NCBI GenBank assembly: GCA_001805375.1
Contig: MHFY01000153.1
Span: 9,828-16,435, forward strand
DNA length: 6,608 bases
Origin: Omnitrophica WOR_2 bacterium GWA2_47_8
GTDB lineage: Bacteria; Omnitrophota; Gorgyraeia; Zapsychrales; GWA2-47-8
Direction of reading: 5' to 3'
Translations under genes and position numbers: made by a program
The notes under the pieces: model-generated
The model's database searches: none
Seen by the model: only the letters and a program-made list of their open reading frames with translations
Told to the model about the DNA's origin: nothing
Part shown: piece after piece, positions 5,325-6,608 of the stretch
Position numbering within the stretch: position 1 is the stretch's first letter
Layout of the letters: every line of letters starts with the position of its first letter

Positions 5325-6608
5325 ATGCAAAAAAAGAATAAATCTCGCAATCAAAGCATCGAACTCCCTGAAAATTTAGAATTCACGGAAGAATTCCAGC
5401 GCGCCCTGCGGATCATGGAGGAGACGAATGAAAATGCCTTCATCACCGGCAGGGCCGGCACCGGCAAATCCACCTTACTGCGCTTGTTCAAAGAGAGGAC
5501 CAAGAAGAACGCGGTCATTGTGGCGCCGACCGGTGTGGCGGCCATCAACGTGCGCGGCCAGACCATTCATTCCTTTTTCAAATTCCCCCCGAAATTGATC
5601 CACCGGGACACTATCCGCCGCTTAAAGGACGCCGGGCTCCTGGAAAAACTCGACACGCTCATCATCGATGAAGTTTCCATGGTGCGCGCGGATTTGATGG
5701 ACGGCATTGATCATTCCCTGCGCGTCAACCGCGACAATATGGACGAACCTTTCGGAGGCGTGCAGGTCATCTTTTTCGGCGATCTTTACCAATTGCCCCC
5801 CATCGTGGAGCGCGAGGCCAGGGAATTCATTAATTTAAGTTACCCAACCCCGTATTTTTTCAGCGCTCAGGTCTTCACCAAGATATCGATCAAGTACATC
5901 GAACTCAACAAGATCTTCCGGCAAAAAGATGAAGGGTTCTTAAATATCTTAGAAAAAATCCGGAACAAGCAAGCTGACGCGCAAGACCTGGCCATGATCA
6001 ACGCGCAGGTCAGTAAGACAGAATTGAACCACACGGAGTTTATTACGTTAACCACGACCAATGTCCTGGCCAATACCATCAATGAAAAGGAGTTAAGCGG
6101 CCTGCCGTATCCGGAGGCGCAATTTAAGGCGACAATTTCGGGCAAGTTTGAAGAAAACACCTGCCCGACTGAGCCGTGTTTGAGATTAAAAAAAAACGCG
6201 CAGATCATGCTGATCCGGAACGACGAAAATAGAAAATGGGTCAACGGCACGATCGGCACCATTCATGAGGCGGATGAGAACGGGATAAAGATCAGGATCA
6301 ATGACAACATCTACGACCTGCCGAAGGCGAAATGGGAGAAGATCGAATACACCTACAATGATCTGGAAGACAAGATCGAAGAAAAAGTGGTGGGGAGTTT
6401 TGAGCAGTATCCTTTAAAACTCGCATGGGCCATCACCATCCATAAAAGCCAGGGTAAGACCTTTGAGAATGTGGTGATCGATTTCGGGCACGGCGCGTTC
6501 GCGCACGGCCAGGCCTATGTGGCCTTGAGCCGCTGCGTGTCCTTAAAAGGAATTACTCTCAAGCGCCCTCTGATCTTAAGCGATATTATTTTGGATAAAA
6601 GGATCTTG
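5325..6608 (+). CDS. Pif1/RecD-like superfamily 1B DNA helicase, 3' end missing
   Basis: ATP-dependent 5'-3' DNA helicase of the Pif1 type. 428 codons are visible with no stop before the window edge. Motifs in order: a Q-motif-like start (FTEEFQRAL, 20-28), Walker A GRAGTGKST at 42-50 with K48, motif Ia APTGVAA at 67-73 followed by 'GQTIHSFF', Walker B IIDEVSMV at 113-120 (D115, E116), motif III GDLYQLPP at 152-159, a motif IV arginine in 'LNKIFRQKD' (R199), motif V 'AITIHKSQGKTF' (about 369-380) and motif VI 'AYVALSRC' (397-404, R403). All catalytic residues are present, so the enzyme should be active. Roles in the family include G-quadruplex unwinding, recombination and replication-fork support. 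Many bacterial relatives carry further C-terminal domains, which may lie outside. ATG 5325 is the only start that keeps the N-terminal motif, as the frame is open back to a TAG at 5280 with no other ATG; the ribosome site is poor. Confidence 0.93.
   Translation, partial: MQKKNKSRNQSIELPENLEFTEEFQRALRIMEETNENAFITGRAGTGKSTLLRLFKERTKKNAVIVAPTGVAAINVRGQTIHSFFKFPPKLIHRDTIRRLKDAGLLEKLDTLIIDEVSMVRADLMDGIDHSLRVNRDNMDEPFGGVQVIFFGDLYQLPPIVEREAREFINLSYPTPYFFSAQVFTKISIKYIELNKIFRQKDEGFLNILEKIRNKQADAQDLAMINAQVSKTELNHTEFITLTTTNVLANTINEKELSGLPYPEAQFKATISGKFEENTCPTEPCLRLKKNAQIMLIRNDENRKWVNGTIGTIHEADENGIKIRINDNIYDLPKAKWEKIEYTYNDLEDKIEEKVVGSFEQYPLKLAWAITIHKSQGKTFENVVIDFGHGAFAHGQAYVALSRCVSLKGITLKRPLILSDIILDKRIL

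Noticed and set aside
5351..6262. Minus-strand frames opposite the helicase
   Set aside because: They are antisense to a coding sequence with every helicase motif intact and have no independent support.

Overview
The window looks like chromosomal DNA of an uncultivated Gram-negative bacterium with mid-range GC. The outer-membrane-type C-terminal aromatic residue in a relic gene, several Sec signal peptides and a pilin-like secreted domain point to a diderm. The pilin-like domain resembles those abundant in Omnitrophota and related candidate phyla. That placement is an impression from protein style, not a measured result. Genes are mostly on the + strand, short, and dominated by envelope or secreted proteins of unknown function.

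Left part (1-1102): the 3' part of a small membrane protein of the phage-holin-4_2 type (2-337) is followed by a secreted protein with a type IV pilin-like globular domain but no prepilin N-terminus (380-1033). A hairpin terminator at 1052-1102, usable in both directions, closes this unit and also the convergent minus-strand gene.

Middle-left (1123-2259): a minus-strand gene encodes a cysteine-rich exported protein (1123-1728). Two back-to-back minus-strand terminator-like hairpins (1745-1833) sit directly upstream of its ribosome binding site, leaving almost no room for an ordinary promoter. Beyond them is a stretch of about 430 bp without a convincing gene; it carries a strong imperfect hairpin (1912-1952).

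Middle (2260-3551): a polytopic membrane protein with about ten helices is followed after 5 nt by a DUF1653 protein. These two probably form an operon.

Right (3552-6608): a 417-residue exported protein of unknown function (3768-5021) ends at a very strong terminator (5070-5101). It is flanked by two diverged copies of the end of one coding sequence (3601-3708 and 5201-5308), which align without gaps at an offset of exactly 1600 nt. Their differences are largely synonymous in one frame, and one copy ends in a phenylalanine like an outer-membrane beta-barrel. I read them as relics of paralogous barrel genes; copy 2 has a TAG where copy 1 has TGG. Immediately after copy 2 comes a Pif1-like superfamily 1 DNA helicase (5325 to the window edge) with all visible motifs intact.

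I see no tRNA, rRNA, CRISPR array, insertion sequence or recognisable defence operon. The most interesting signals are the relic pair bracketing the secreted gene and the tandem terminators in the leader of the cysteine-rich gene.
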